From Acidobacteriota bacterium (lineage in GTDB: Bacteria > Acidobacteriota > Blastocatellia > Pyrinomonadales > Pyrinomonadaceae): a stretch of 33,696 nt of DNA. Of this stretch, positions 17,509-25,826 are shown in pieces. The notes beneath the pieces are model-generated. The model was given only the letters and a program-made list of their open reading frames with translations. It was not told the origin of the DNA and ran no database searches. Both the position numbers and the translations under genes were made by a program. The DNA lies in the NCBI GenBank assembly GCA_018269005.1, contig JAFDVK010000014.1:1-33696 (forward strand), in the 5' to 3' direction. Each line of letters starts with the position of its first letter. Positions within the stretch are counted from its first letter, which is position 1.

Positions 17509-17538
17509 TTGACTTTGCTGTCTCGGATTCGGCATAAT
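17509..17538 (+). promoter_or_regulatory. Sigma-70-like promoter for the GAF-domain gene
   Basis: A -35 box TTGACT (17509-17514) and a -10 box CATAAT (17533-17538) are separated by 18 bp. Transcription would start near 17545, giving a leader of about 125 nt before the GTG start. The leader opens with a GC-rich hairpin (GCCGGC arms at 17550-17555 and 17560-17565). A later TATAAT at 17622-17627 could be a second -10 box, but its nearest TTGACG is 25 bp away. Confidence 0.5.
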
Positions 17539-17671
17539 TTCGAGTGAAGGCCGGCGCCTGCCGGCGTTACCTCAGAGTTGGGCCACCGATTTGACGCCGC
17601 ACATCTATCGTATCTTGCGAGTATAATAAACCCCGACCTTTGCCTTTTTTGCCTTACGGAGGAGAAGTATT

Positions 17672-19465
17672 GTGAATAGTGAAGAACTCGAGCTAAGCCT
17701 ACGAAGCGAATTCGAGAATTATCTAAAAGACGTTATCGCCGAAATGAAAGGCGAAGTCGCTGACTTTCAAAAGCAGATCGAAGCCGAGCTTGACGCTCAA
17801 AAGGCGCGCATCGACGAGGCTTTTGAGGGCTTTGCCGCGCGCTTTGGTTCCGAACGCAAACTCGACGTCGGCTTTACCGAATCCGTTGTCGAACATATGC
17901 GCCTTTCGCGCGACGAGGGCGCCAAGATCACGGCCGCCGCGATCGCCGAGGCCGAAGAGCTTGAGAAAGCTTCGATGCCGACGGCGAACTTCGCCGAATT
18001 GAAGGACGCGATCAACGACATCAGCTCAAAGGACAGCCAGGCGACCATCCTCAAAGCCCTGATCGAACACGCCGCTCAATACACACCGCGTGGAGCCTTC
18101 TTTATCATCAAGAGCGACAATTTCACCGGCTGGAAGGTCTTTGGTAAAGAGGCGAATGAGGAGAATTCGCCCATCCGCGACATCATCTTCCCGACGGCCA
18201 ATGATACCGTCCTTGGCAAGGCCGTCGCCTCGCTCGCGACCGCAGAAGGAAATTACGGCACGTTCCACGACGATGCCCATTACCTCGAAGCTCTTGATTT
18301 CGGCCGTCCTGACAGAATGTATGCCATTCCGCTTGTCGCACGCGGCCGCGGTGTCGCCGTTCTTTATGCCGATTACGGCATCGAAGGCGTCAATGTAAAT
18401 CTCGATGCTCTCGAAACTCTCGTCAAGATCGCAGGCCTCACCGTCGAACTGCTCGCATCGGCGAAGCAGCCGGCAGCGGTTCCGCAGCCCGAAAGCGGTT
18501 ACGTTGCACCGGCCGATTCGACGAGCTTTACGTTCACGGAAAGTCAGTCGTACGGCGATGCCTACGAAGCCATTCCGGAGGAAGCCGCTCAACAGGTCGA
18601 GTCAGACGCGAGCGACCATTCCTACGAGGTTGAAAGAAGTTCGTATGATGGAGCTCCTGTAGAAGAACCGACATATTCCTACGAACCGGCTCCTGCCGTT
18701 GAAGAAGGTCAGCCGGTCGAAGAGAGCGTTCCGCAAGCGGTCGAGGAAGTTTCGCACGAACCTGCTCACGACTACTCTTTCGACACCGTGCCGAGTTACA
18801 GCCCGTTCGACCCGAATGCGGTCACCGAGACCGTTGAGGCCGCAGAGGCTGAGATCGAGCACCAGGCGTTCGAGGAACCGCACTACGAATCGACTCCGGA
18901 GGTCGTTACGGAGAGCTTTGATGCTCATTCTTTCGAAACGGTCTCGAATGTTCCGATCGAGGAGGCTGCGGCGGAACCTGTCGTGCAGGCTTTTGAGCCA
19001 ACTCCATTTGAAACTGCACCGAGCGAACCGATCGCTCCCGTCTTTGAGGCGGCCCCCTTTGACGCTGTATCTAGCGAACCGGCAGCACCGGTCGCGGAAG
19101 CTCCGGTCGAAGAAAAGCCTGTCGTTTCGTCCGCACGCAGCCGTCTGAGCGACCGCCATATCGATCTGCCTGTCGAGGTCGATGACGACGAACGGCGTTT
19201 CCACACGGACGCACGCCGCTTTGCAAAGCTGCTTGTTTCCGAGATCAAACTCTATAATCAGGAGACCGTTGCCGCAGGCCGCGAATCGGGTGATCTTTAC
19301 GACCGCCTGAAAGAAGCGATCGACCGCTCACGCGAGATGTACGACAATCGCGTTCTTCCGATCGTCGCCGCGAAATTTGACTATTTCCACTATGAATTGG
19401 TCAATTCGCTGGCTGAAGGCCACGAAGAAAAGCTTGGCGCCGCGTATGCAGGCGTCCACGCCTAG
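17672..19465 (+). CDS. GAF-domain protein with coiled coil, long acidic linker and conserved-looking C-terminal helical domain
   Basis: A 597-residue cytoplasmic protein. Residues about 5-60 are charged and predicted coiled coil (FQKQIEAELDAQKARIDEAF). Residues about 108-265 resemble a GAF sensor domain (ILKALIEHAAQYTPRGAFFI, then VARGRGVAVLYADYG). Residues about 270-480 are a Pro/Glu/Ala-rich disordered linker with repeated short motifs. Residues about 485-597 form a helical domain with ARRFAKLLVSEIKLYNQ and FDYFHYELVN. It has no signal peptide, kinase or output domain that I recognise. The GTG start is well fixed by GGAGGAG at 17658-17664, 7 nt upstream. It has its own promoter and terminator. 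A sensing or polar scaffolding role is possible but unproven. Confidence 0.75.
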   Translation: MNSEELELSLRSEFENYLKDVIAEMKGEVADFQKQIEAELDAQKARIDEAFEGFAARFGSERKLDVGFTESVVEHMRLSRDEGAKITAAAIAEAEELEKASMPTANFAELKDAINDISSKDSQATILKALIEHAAQYTPRGAFFIIKSDNFTGWKVFGKEANEENSPIRDIIFPTANDTVLGKAVASLATAEGNYGTFHDDAHYLEALDFGRPDRMYAIPLVARGRGVAVLYADYGIEGVNVNLDALETLVKIAGLTVELLASAKQPAAVPQPESGYVAPADSTSFTFTESQSYGDAYEAIPEEAAQQVESDASDHSYEVERSSYDGAPVEEPTYSYEPAPAVEEGQPVEESVPQAVEEVSHEPAHDYSFDTVPSYSPFDPNAVTETVEAAEAEIEHQAFEEPHYESTPEVVTESFDAHSFETVSNVPIEEAAAEPVVQAFEPTPFETAPSEPIAPVFEAAPFDAVSSEPAAPVAEAPVEEKPVVSSARSRLSDRHIDLPVEVDDDERRFHTDARRFAKLLVSEIKLYNQETVAAGRESGDLYDRLKEAIDRSREMYDNRVLPIVAAKFDYFHYELVNSLAEGHEEKLGAAYAGVHA

Positions 19466-19488
19466 GCCCTTGGATAGATAGGCTTTTT

Positions 19489-19523
19489 CGGCCGGTGCGG
19501 TTTTTACGCCGCTCCGGCCTTTT
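19489..19523 (+). terminator. Rho-independent terminator of the GAF-domain gene
   Basis: The stem GGCCGG-T-GCGG (19490-19500) pairs with CCGC-T-CCGGCC (19509-19519), with one T-T mismatch and an 8-nt loop, followed by TTTT at 19520-19523. It lies 24 nt after the GAF gene stop and just before the stop of the convergent SnoaL-like gene. The opposite strand lacks a directly adjacent T-run, so it probably works in one direction. Confidence 0.7.
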
Positions 19524-19525
19524 CG

Positions 19526-20041
19526 CTATTTGGGTTCGCGCTCCGAAGGAAAGACCGGCCGCGTCTCCGGCGGGTTATCCGGCGAGGTGTGCCGATGCAC
19601 GACCTTCCAATCCTTGCCGATCAAGCGATAAACGAGCGTCATTCTCCCCGACGCACTCTCCGGGTTCCCGTCATATTCCTGCGTCTGCTTCCATTTGCAG
19701 GTCACGTAGGCCGCGGTCTTGCTCAACATCTCGATGCGTAGGCCGGTGATATCGAGCGTCACGTTCTTGATCTTCGGATATGAAGATTCGGTGTTCGACT
19801 TGATGTTCTCCCAACCGATCGTCGCAGAGCCGTTGTTGTTAAAGATCAGGATGCGGTCGCTTTTCTCATAAGCATCGAGCACCTTTGCCGCATTGACCTC
19901 GCGGATGCCGTCGATCAGGTTTTCAAAAGCAGCCTTCACAGGAGCCGTCGGATCTGCCTTTTTGGCTCCCGTACTCTTCTGCCCAAAGGCCAAAGTTGCC
20001 GCCAAGAACACAAAAGACGCGCTGATAAATATCTTTTTCAT
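19526..20041 (-). CDS. Secreted SnoaL/DUF4440-like (NTF2-fold) protein
   Basis: A 171-residue protein with a signal peptide (MKKIFISASFVFLAATLAFG) and a compact domain of about 130 residues that looks NTF2-like. A helical start (APVKAAFENLIDGIREVNAAKVLDAY) precedes strands containing ILIFNNNGSATIGWENI and a closing GKDWKVVHRHTS, which matches the SnoaL/DUF4440 pattern. Proteins of this fold bind small ligands or act as enzymes; no function can be assigned. A Shine-Dalgarno-like GGTGAGA lies about 7 nt before the ATG. It is convergent with the GAF gene and divergent from the FecR gene, so it seems to stand alone. Confidence 0.72.
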   Translation of the reverse strand: MKKIFISASFVFLAATLAFGQKSTGAKKADPTAPVKAAFENLIDGIREVNAAKVLDAYEKSDRILIFNNNGSATIGWENIKSNTESSYPKIKNVTLDITGLRIEMLSKTAAYVTCKWKQTQEYDGNPESASGRMTLVYRLIGKDWKVVHRHTSPDNPPETRPVFPSEREPK

Positions 20042-20296
20042 AATTCGATCTCACCCGGCGATCAGGCAGGCGACCCCGTAAAAAGGCCGCTCTTTTTGCA
20101 CCAAATCGTCAACTGTCTATTATCTTACTACACGCTTTCCTGCAAAATTCGATCCCATTGCGGGCATTTCCCCGCATTTTCCTGTTCCTGCGGCCTTCGG
20201 CACAAAAATTGCACTTTTTGACTGCGACAGCGGCGATATTGGACTAAAATAGCGTCGCAGAAAATCTCTTCGTCGGACCGATCGGAGTTTGAAAAT
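20042..20296. other. Divergent intergenic region between the SnoaL-like and FecR-like genes
   Basis: This 255-bp AT-richer gap should hold promoters for both genes. Visible elements are a hairpin TGCGGG/CCCGCA (20159-20164 and 20171-20176) followed by TTTT, a TTGACT near 20217, and a TAAAAT near 20244. The TTGACT to TAAAAT distance is 21 bp, too long for a normal sigma-70 promoter, so I do not call one. No open frame here looks real. Confidence 0.4.
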
Positions 20297-22360
20297 ATGC
20301 GTTCCTCAGCAAAATTACTGTTAATGGCGGCAGCGTTGATGCTGCTCGCATCCGGCATTTACGCCCAGGATTACTCGGAGAGCGGCGACAACCAACCCGA
20401 GATCACGACCCGCGTCGCACGTATCAGCAAGCTCAAAGGCGACGCTCAGATACGCCGTCGCGACGCTCTCGAATGGGAAGAGGCGGACGACAACCTGCCG
20501 ATCGTCGAGGGCGACCAGCTCGTCACGTCGAAGTCCGCACGGCTTGAGATACAGTTCGACCGCAACACCTATCTCTGGCTGGACGGCGACGCCGGCCTGA
20601 AGATCGAGACCCTGACGGACCAAGGGATCGCCGTCTCAGTGCCGCGAGGCTCCGCCGCGATGCGCGTCATAAACTTCGACAAGGCGCGCGGGTATTTTGA
20701 GATCGACGCACCTTCGACAACGATCGCGCTCGAACGCGACGGACTTTACCGCATCGACGCGGGATACGACACAAGCGATCCCGTCCTCGTCTCCGCATTG
20801 GAAGGCGGCCAGGCACGCATCTATTCTCAGACCGCCGGAATGACGCTTAGCTCAGGCAGGCAGGCCCGCATCTTTGTCAGCGGCGACTACGCCGGCGAGA
20901 CGCAGGTCGGCAGCATTTCGTCATTCGATGACAAGTTTGCCGATTGGATCGGCGACCGCCAAAAGAAGATCGACCGCGATCTTGCGACCGCATATTACGG
21001 AAAATATTACGACGATGATATGTACGGCGCCGAGGACCTCGATGACTACGGCCAATGGAGCTACACATCGTCCTACGGCTATATTTGGCGGCCATACGGT
21101 TCGTCGATCAGTTCGTATTCGAACTGGTCGCCGTATCGCTATGGACAATGGCGTTGGCTGCCGCCGTACGGCTGGACGTGGGTCAATGACGAACCGTGGG
21201 GCTGGGCGACCTATCACCACGGACGCTGGATCTGGGTCAACGGATATTGGGCGTGGACGCCGTATGGTTACTATCGCAGCGGCAGAAGCTGGTGGCGTCC
21301 GGCGCTGGTCTATATGACGGTCTATAACAACGACATCTGCTGGTATCCGCTGCCTTACAATTACGGATATTACAACTACAACTCGCATTGGAACGGCCAT
21401 TACGGCGGCAATCACAATGGAGGCGGCAATCATTATCCCGGCAACGGAAATGGGAACGGAAACGGCAACGGCAATGGTGGAGGCAACGGAGGAAATCCGA
21501 ACCCGACACCGACGCCCGGCATACTCGGCCCCGGATTCATTCGCGACAATGTGCCGCCGCTCCAGACCGTTCCGACGACGGGCGTGGTCGGCGTCAGCCG
21601 CGATCAGTTCGGCAGTAAGCAGCGGAATATCCAGCCGCCGCTCGATGTCGCGAAGTCGGTCGTGAAAGCTGTACGCGATGGTTCATCCACACCGCCTCTG
21701 CTCCCACCCGGAACGGAGATCAACGGTTCGCGTCCGAGCCCGATGTCCGTAAAGACACCGGCGACCGCCGAGCGTTTTGATACGATCCGTACAGGTGCGG
21801 CAGCACGTACGCCGCGTGCACCACTTGATAACGTGCTACGCAAAGATCGTATTCTGGGCGGCAGAGAGATCCTTACGCCGGACCCGACACGAGGCCGGCC
21901 CGAACCGAACTCGCGGCCAACAGGCGCGGTCGAAAGGCCGCCGCTCACGATCATGAATCCGCGGCCGACGCAGCCTCGATCGAACGAATCAACGCCGGTG
22001 CGTCCGCGAACACCGACCGCTCCGCTCGAAACGCCGCGTACGGAATCTCAGCCGCAATATGAGCCGAGGCCGCGCACTCCGCGTGCACCGCTCGAAACGC
22101 CGAGGCAGGATACACCGCGTTACGAGCCAAAGCCGCAGCCGCAACCTCGTTACGAGCCTCGTCCGCAACCGCAACCTCGTTACGAGCCAAAGCCGCAGCC
22201 TCGCTATGAGCCTAAGCCCCAGCCGCAGCCGCGTTACGAGCCAAGGCCCGAGCCGCCCGCATCTCGTCCGCATAACGAATCGCGGCCGTCTCCCCCGCCG
22301 TCTCGCAAAGAGGCACCGTCCGCACCTCTCTCAAGAGAAAAAGACGGCAAACGGCAATAA
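20297..22360 (+). CDS. Secreted FecR-domain protein with DUF6600-like Trp/Tyr-rich region and Pro-rich tail
   Basis: A 687-residue secreted protein. Residues 1-23 form a signal peptide ending IYAQ. Residues about 40-200 resemble a FecR domain (RVARISKLKGDAQIRR, LVTSKSARLEIQF). Residues about 230-355 are unusually rich in Trp, Tyr and Gly, with repeats such as YGQWRWLPPYGWTWV and GRWIWVNGYWAWTPYG, typical of the DUF6600 pattern. Residues about 368-402 are Asn/Gly-rich, and the tail at about 585-660 carries PRYEPKPQPQ-like repeats. FecR domains here are probably periplasmic or cell-surface structural modules, not iron regulators: no sigma factor lies nearby. GGAG lies 9 nt before the ATG, and a strong terminator follows. 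Confidence 0.85.
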   Translation: MRSSAKLLLMAAALMLLASGIYAQDYSESGDNQPEITTRVARISKLKGDAQIRRRDALEWEEADDNLPIVEGDQLVTSKSARLEIQFDRNTYLWLDGDAGLKIETLTDQGIAVSVPRGSAAMRVINFDKARGYFEIDAPSTTIALERDGLYRIDAGYDTSDPVLVSALEGGQARIYSQTAGMTLSSGRQARIFVSGDYAGETQVGSISSFDDKFADWIGDRQKKIDRDLATAYYGKYYDDDMYGAEDLDDYGQWSYTSSYGYIWRPYGSSISSYSNWSPYRYGQWRWLPPYGWTWVNDEPWGWATYHHGRWIWVNGYWAWTPYGYYRSGRSWWRPALVYMTVYNNDICWYPLPYNYGYYNYNSHWNGHYGGNHNGGGNHYPGNGNGNGNGNGNGGGNGGNPNPTPTPGILGPGFIRDNVPPLQTVPTTGVVGVSRDQFGSKQRNIQPPLDVAKSVVKAVRDGSSTPPLLPPGTEINGSRPSPMSVKTPATAERFDTIRTGAAARTPRAPLDNVLRKDRILGGREILTPDPTRGRPEPNSRPTGAVERPPLTIMNPRPTQPRSNESTPVRPRTPTAPLETPRTESQPQYEPRPRTPRAPLETPRQDTPRYEPKPQPQPRYEPRPQPQPRYEPKPQPRYEPKPQPQPRYEPRPEPPASRPHNESRPSPPPSRKEAPSAPLSREKDGKRQ

Positions 22361-22383
22361 CGCTGAAGCGGAACGCTAAGTGT

Positions 22384-22418
22384 AAAAGGCAAAGAGTGTC
22401 ATCACCCTTTGCCTTTTT
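22384..22418 (+). terminator. Strong rho-independent terminator of the FecR-domain gene
   Basis: An 11-bp perfect stem (22384-22394 with 22407-22417) extends through a 3-bp inner stem (GTG/CAC) to a TCAT loop. Its 3' arm ends in a run of five T residues (22414-22418). It begins 23 nt after the stop codon. Confidence 0.85.
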
Positions 22419-22468
22419 CCTTATTACTTAGAACTTTTTACTTATTTCGTACCCTTGGGATCGATGTT

Positions 22469-22603
22469 CGTCCCCTTTGGGGACGGGAATGGGTTCGGCA
22501 TCTTTCGTAGGGTTTCGGCCTAACGGCCTTACCCTACGCTATATTCTGCGTCCCCGTTGGGGACAGTAAATGCGGTCCAACATTCTTCGTCCCTGTCGGA
22601 GAC
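22469..22603. repeat. REP-like palindrome module, second copy of the RAYT-adjacent module
   Basis: The order of hairpins matches 482-564: CGTCCCC/GGGGACG (22469-22475 and 22479-22485), CGTAGGG/CCCTACG (22506-22512 and 22532-22538) and GTCCCC/GGGGAC (22550-22555 and 22559-22564), joined by similar spacers. The middle loop here is longer and contains its own GGCC/GGCC stem. A fourth, decayed GTCCC-type hairpin follows at 22589-22603. The region lies between convergent genes after a terminator, a neutral site. Two copies 22 kb apart, one beside a RAYT gene, support RAYT-linked spread. Confidence 0.8.
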
Positions 22604-22620
22604 GGGAATTCACTGTTGCA

Positions 22621-22702
22621 ATCACCGTTCACCACTCACAATTAACGGGTCACCGTTCACCGTTCACCACTCACCATTCACAATTAACGAGTCACCATTC
22701 AC
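22621..22702. repeat. Short tandem repeat array of CACCRTTCAC-type units
   Basis: The array is built of heptamer-to-decamer units of the TTCACC/CACCATTCAC type, with a 30-bp near-duplicate (22631-22660 and 22673-22702) that includes AATTAACGRGT. The period between the copies is 42 bp. The array runs directly into the M16 gene, so the TGA stop codon of that gene (22701-22699) lies inside the last unit. Together with the preceding palindromes it fills the 338-bp gap after the FecR gene; no gene is seen in that gap. Confidence 0.75.
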
Positions 22703-24027
22703 GATCCCGGGAGGAAGATGCGGCGGTCGATGGCGTTCGGGTTGCCGATGACGACGAAGCGAACATTCTTCATATACTTTCGGCAGACATCGCGGACGGC
22801 CTCGGGTGTAACGGCGTTGATGCTCGGGATGAACTTCTCGGAATTTCGCCAGCCGCCGCCGATAAGTTCGTAATTCGCAAGCGAGCGAACCTGCGCGATG
22901 TCGGTCTCCTGATCGAGATAATACGTCGTCAGAAAATAGCCCGGCAGGCCCTCGAACTCGTCCCTTTCGACAAGGTTTTGCTTCATATCCTCGATGATCG
23001 CAAGCATCAGCCGAACGGCCTCGTTCGCATCAACGGCCGTAACGTAGATGTTGCCGGTGTTCGCCGCATCTTCGTCCATCTCGGCATTCGGCGCATACGA
23101 AAGATTCCGCTGTACGCGCACGATCTGATAGACGCGCGATTGCAGGATGGTCGTCGCGACGCGCATCGCGTAATAATCCGGATCGGCCAAGTTCGGTGCC
23201 CTGAAATAGCCCTTTACATAGTTGGTCGGAACGGAACGCTCCGAGATATCAAGCGTCGCCTTGTCAAAAACGAGAGACGGCACGGGCTTTTCCTGATAAT
23301 TCCCTTTCGGCAGTTTCGCAAAGGACTCGGTGACCATCTGCTTGAAAACGTCCGGTTCGTAATCGCCGACAGCAACGAGCAGCAACCGCGATGACGCGAG
23401 CAGTCCTTTGTGATACGACCTAAGGTCTGCGGGCGTGAATTTCGCGATCGTCTCGGCCGTCCCTTCGCTCGGAACGGCATAAGGATGGCCGAAGGTCAGC
23501 GCCTTCGAGCCGAGCATCGAAAGAGCGTTGTCCGGCTGCGAATTCGCGTCCGCAATGCCCGAAAGAAGCGCGATCCTGATGCGTTCGACATCTTCTTTTG
23601 CGAACGCGGGATTGAGCACGAGGTCAGTGAAGATCCGCCACATCTCGGGAAAATCCTGCTTTGTCGAAACGACCGACATCGCGCCGAGATCCGTGCCCGA
23701 AGCTCCGCCGATCGAACTTCCCGTTCGCGCCAATTCGCGTCGAAGCACGGCCTTCGGATAGCTCTTACTGCCTTCCATCGCGGCCTGCAGCGTGAAATTC
23801 TCAAGCCCGGCCGTCTCAGGCGTCGCATTTCGCACGCCGCCGCGAACGTAAAGCCCGACCGAGATCGTCGGCGAAGACGTTCGCTTCTTGAAGATGACCT
23901 TAAGGCCGTTGACATCGAACTCGGTGATGGCCGCATCCGTCGAAGCGGTCTGCGCTGCTCCTGACACGCTAAAGGCAACGAGTATCGAGAGGATCGCGAT
24001 CAATGATTTCATAATGCTGGTGTTCAT
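22699..24027 (-). CDS. M16 family peptidase-like protein, catalytically degenerate partner
   Basis: A 442-residue protein with a signal peptide (about residues 6-25, MKSLIAILSILVAFSVSGAA) and the two-lobed fold of M16 (pitrilysin/insulinase) enzymes, shown by FDVNGLKVIFKK, NATPETAGLENFTL and a later PADLRSYHKGLLAS. The zinc motif HXXEH, expected near residues 77-81, reads NFTLQ, so both histidines and the glutamate are lost. Many M16 enzymes act as heterodimers of one active and one inactive chain; the active partner here is the overlapping upstream gene. It is probably periplasmic. The ATG overlaps the partner's stop by 4 nt. Its stop codon lies in a short tandem repeat. Confidence 0.85.
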   Translation of the reverse strand: MNTSIMKSLIAILSILVAFSVSGAAQTASTDAAITEFDVNGLKVIFKKRTSSPTISVGLYVRGGVRNATPETAGLENFTLQAAMEGSKSYPKAVLRRELARTGSSIGGASGTDLGAMSVVSTKQDFPEMWRIFTDLVLNPAFAKEDVERIRIALLSGIADANSQPDNALSMLGSKALTFGHPYAVPSEGTAETIAKFTPADLRSYHKGLLASSRLLLVAVGDYEPDVFKQMVTESFAKLPKGNYQEKPVPSLVFDKATLDISERSVPTNYVKGYFRAPNLADPDYYAMRVATTILQSRVYQIVRVQRNLSYAPNAEMDEDAANTGNIYVTAVDANEAVRLMLAIIEDMKQNLVERDEFEGLPGYFLTTYYLDQETDIAQVRSLANYELIGGGWRNSEKFIPSINAVTPEAVRDVCRKYMKNVRFVVIGNPNAIDRRIFLPGS

Positions 24028-25523
24028 TTGCCGATAAGGTCCTGATCCGTGAGCTTCGATTCGAGACGGCCCGCGTCCGAGAGCATTGCGACGCCCACGT
24101 GCGCCTTGCCGGCGATGTACGTCTTGATATAGCGATCAACGTCGGCTCGGCTCGTCGCGCGCAGATGTTTGTAATAATCGCGGTAATAATCCATTCCGGT
24201 CGATGACCACCAGAACGAAAGCGTGTGCGTGTAATCGCTGACCTTCTCGCGGCTGAAAAGGTCGCGGCTCTCGAGCGCTGTTTTCGCATTCGCGAGTTCG
24301 GCGTCCGAATAGTATGTCGGCGACGTGAACTTCGCTATCTCTTGATAAAGTGCAGCGACGGCCCTTTTTGCCTTTGCGGGCGTCGTGACCAACGTGATGC
24401 GAATCGGGCCGACGTTCCGCTGAGTGTAGTAATGAACATCGACAGATACCGCCAATCCGGTGTCCACCAACGCACGCTGAAACTTCGAATCCGGCTGTCC
24501 GACGATGCCTGAAAAAACATCTGCCGCGTATGTCGAGGCGTTATCCTTGCCGATCGACGGCCCTTGCCAGCCGAGCTGTATGAAAACGTTGTCAACATCC
24601 TGCGTGACGAATGCCGCTTCGCTTTTTGGCAGCGGCGGATGTTCGACAAGCGGATATTTTACGAAAGGATCGTCGCCTTTTTTCCAAACGCTAAAGAGCT
24701 TGTCAGCGAGCTTGAAAACGTCGTCGGGCTTCACGTCGCCCGTCACCACAAGCGCTGAATTATTGGGTAAATAATATCGGGCCTGGATGGTGCGCATCTT
24801 GTCGGTCGTTGCGGTCGCAACGGTCTCGCGTGTCCCGCCCGGACGCTTTCGCGAAGGATATTTGTAGAAGAGCTTGTCCATCATCGTCGTCTGAAGATGA
24901 TATCCGGGCTGCGATTCCTGGCGGTCGAGTTCGCCCAAGACGACCTGTATCTCCTGCTGAAACTCGCTCTCATCAAAAACGGGATACAGCATCGAGTCGC
25001 GCAGGGCGTGCATCAGCGTCTCAAGATGTTTGGATGTCGCCGTGTAGTAATAATCAACGTATTCTTCCTGCGTCGTACCGTTGCGGACTATGCCGGTCTT
25101 ATCAAGATCGCTCAAATATGCGACATCACCGACCTGTGACTTTAGCTTCAGCGTCTCGTCGCAATTCTGCTCCTTGAAATACGCCTCGTTGCCGTATCTT
25201 TTTGAGAGGTCGCAGCGGTAGATCGCGATCGCCTTGTTTGGCTTGAAGAACATATGCTCGTAAAGATGCGAAAGGCCGTTGAATTCGGGCGGTTCCGTAA
25301 ACGAGCCGTTGCGGACCGCAAGCTCGACCGTTACGAGCGGAACGCTCGAATCCGGATAAACGATCACCTCAAGCCCGTTCGCAAGCGTCTTTGTTACGAA
25401 AGGGATCGCATATTCCGGCGCCTTCTGCTGCGCCGACTTTACAGCGGTCGCCGGCTGTGCCGACAGCGTGGTCGTCAGCAATACGAGGAAAAGAAGAAAG
25501 GACAGAGTTTTTCGCAGCTTCAA
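24024..25523 (-). CDS. M16 family zinc metallopeptidase, active subunit
   Basis: A 499-residue secreted peptidase of the M16 family. The zinc-binding motif is intact as HLYEH (H86, E89, H90 counted from the chosen start), with GELDR about 75 residues later supplying the third ligand. I choose TTG 25523 as the start: GGAG (25535-25532) lies 8 nt upstream, and it leads straight into a signal peptide (MKLRKTLSFLLFLVLLTTTLSA). The open frame extends upstream to an ATG at 25628, but that would add residues before the signal peptide and cover the divergent small gene. The segment after the zinc motif carries a longer insert with two cysteines. It forms an operon with the degenerate M16 partner by a 4-nt overlap and probably degrades periplasmic peptides. 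Confidence 0.88.
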   Translation of the reverse strand: MKLRKTLSFLLFLVLLTTTLSAQPATAVKSAQQKAPEYAIPFVTKTLANGLEVIVYPDSSVPLVTVELAVRNGSFTEPPEFNGLSHLYEHMFFKPNKAIAIYRCDLSKRYGNEAYFKEQNCDETLKLKSQVGDVAYLSDLDKTGIVRNGTTQEEYVDYYYTATSKHLETLMHALRDSMLYPVFDESEFQQEIQVVLGELDRQESQPGYHLQTTMMDKLFYKYPSRKRPGGTRETVATATTDKMRTIQARYYLPNNSALVVTGDVKPDDVFKLADKLFSVWKKGDDPFVKYPLVEHPPLPKSEAAFVTQDVDNVFIQLGWQGPSIGKDNASTYAADVFSGIVGQPDSKFQRALVDTGLAVSVDVHYYTQRNVGPIRITLVTTPAKAKRAVAALYQEIAKFTSPTYYSDAELANAKTALESRDLFSREKVSDYTHTLSFWWSSTGMDYYRDYYKHLRATSRADVDRYIKTYIAGKAHVGVAMLSDAGRLESKLTDQDLIGK

Positions 25524-25604
25524 AACAGGATCTCCACTAGAAACTTTCCGGCCCTTGCGGGCGACAGAACGTTCTACTAATCTACCATAGAGGAACTTGA
25601 AATA

Positions 25605-25826
25605 ATGGAACGCGACAATTTGATGCACGGCGCTCGAGCCGCGTTGAATCAGGATTCAGACAAAAGAGCCTGGGCCGAAGAATACTTAAAGCAAAAGGCC
25701 CGAACCGAAAACTCCGCGATGACCGCAGAAGAGTTCGAAACCTACTGGAAATACCACAAGCCCGAGATAATGCATTCCGGCGCCGCCGAGGCGATGGCAG
25801 CTTATCGAGCACAGTCAAAAACCTAG
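25605..25826 (+). CDS. Small hypothetical protein
   Basis: A 73-residue, mostly helical, charged protein (MERDNLMHGARAALNQDSD... ending AAYRAQSKT) without a membrane segment or cysteines. I do not recognise the family. A GAGGA sequence 10 nt upstream of the ATG supports translation. It is divergent from the M16 operon and convergent with the ImmA/IrrE-like gene; their stop codons share a CTAG at 25823-25826. It might be a small cytoplasmic stress protein, but nothing in the sequence shows that. Confidence 0.6.
   Translation: MERDNLMHGARAALNQDSDKRAWAEEYLKQKARTENSAMTAEEFETYWKYHKPEIMHSGAAEAMAAYRAQSKT

Noticed and set aside
17591..17627. Second promoter (TTGACG with TATAAT) before the GAF gene
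   Set aside because: The spacing of 25 bp is too long for a sigma-70 promoter; the upstream pair with 18 bp is better.
20217..20249. Promoter for the FecR gene (TTGACT with TAAAAT)
   Set aside because: The spacer of 21 bp lies outside the usual range, so I describe the elements without calling a promoter.
22570..23394. 274-residue frame on the + strand
   Set aside because: It starts in the repeat region and runs antisense through the M16 gene; it reflects low stop density, not a gene.
25524..25628. N-terminal extension of the active M16 peptidase to ATG 25628
   Set aside because: It places 35 basic residues before a signal peptide, overlaps the divergent small gene, and ignores the TTG with a well-placed GGAG.
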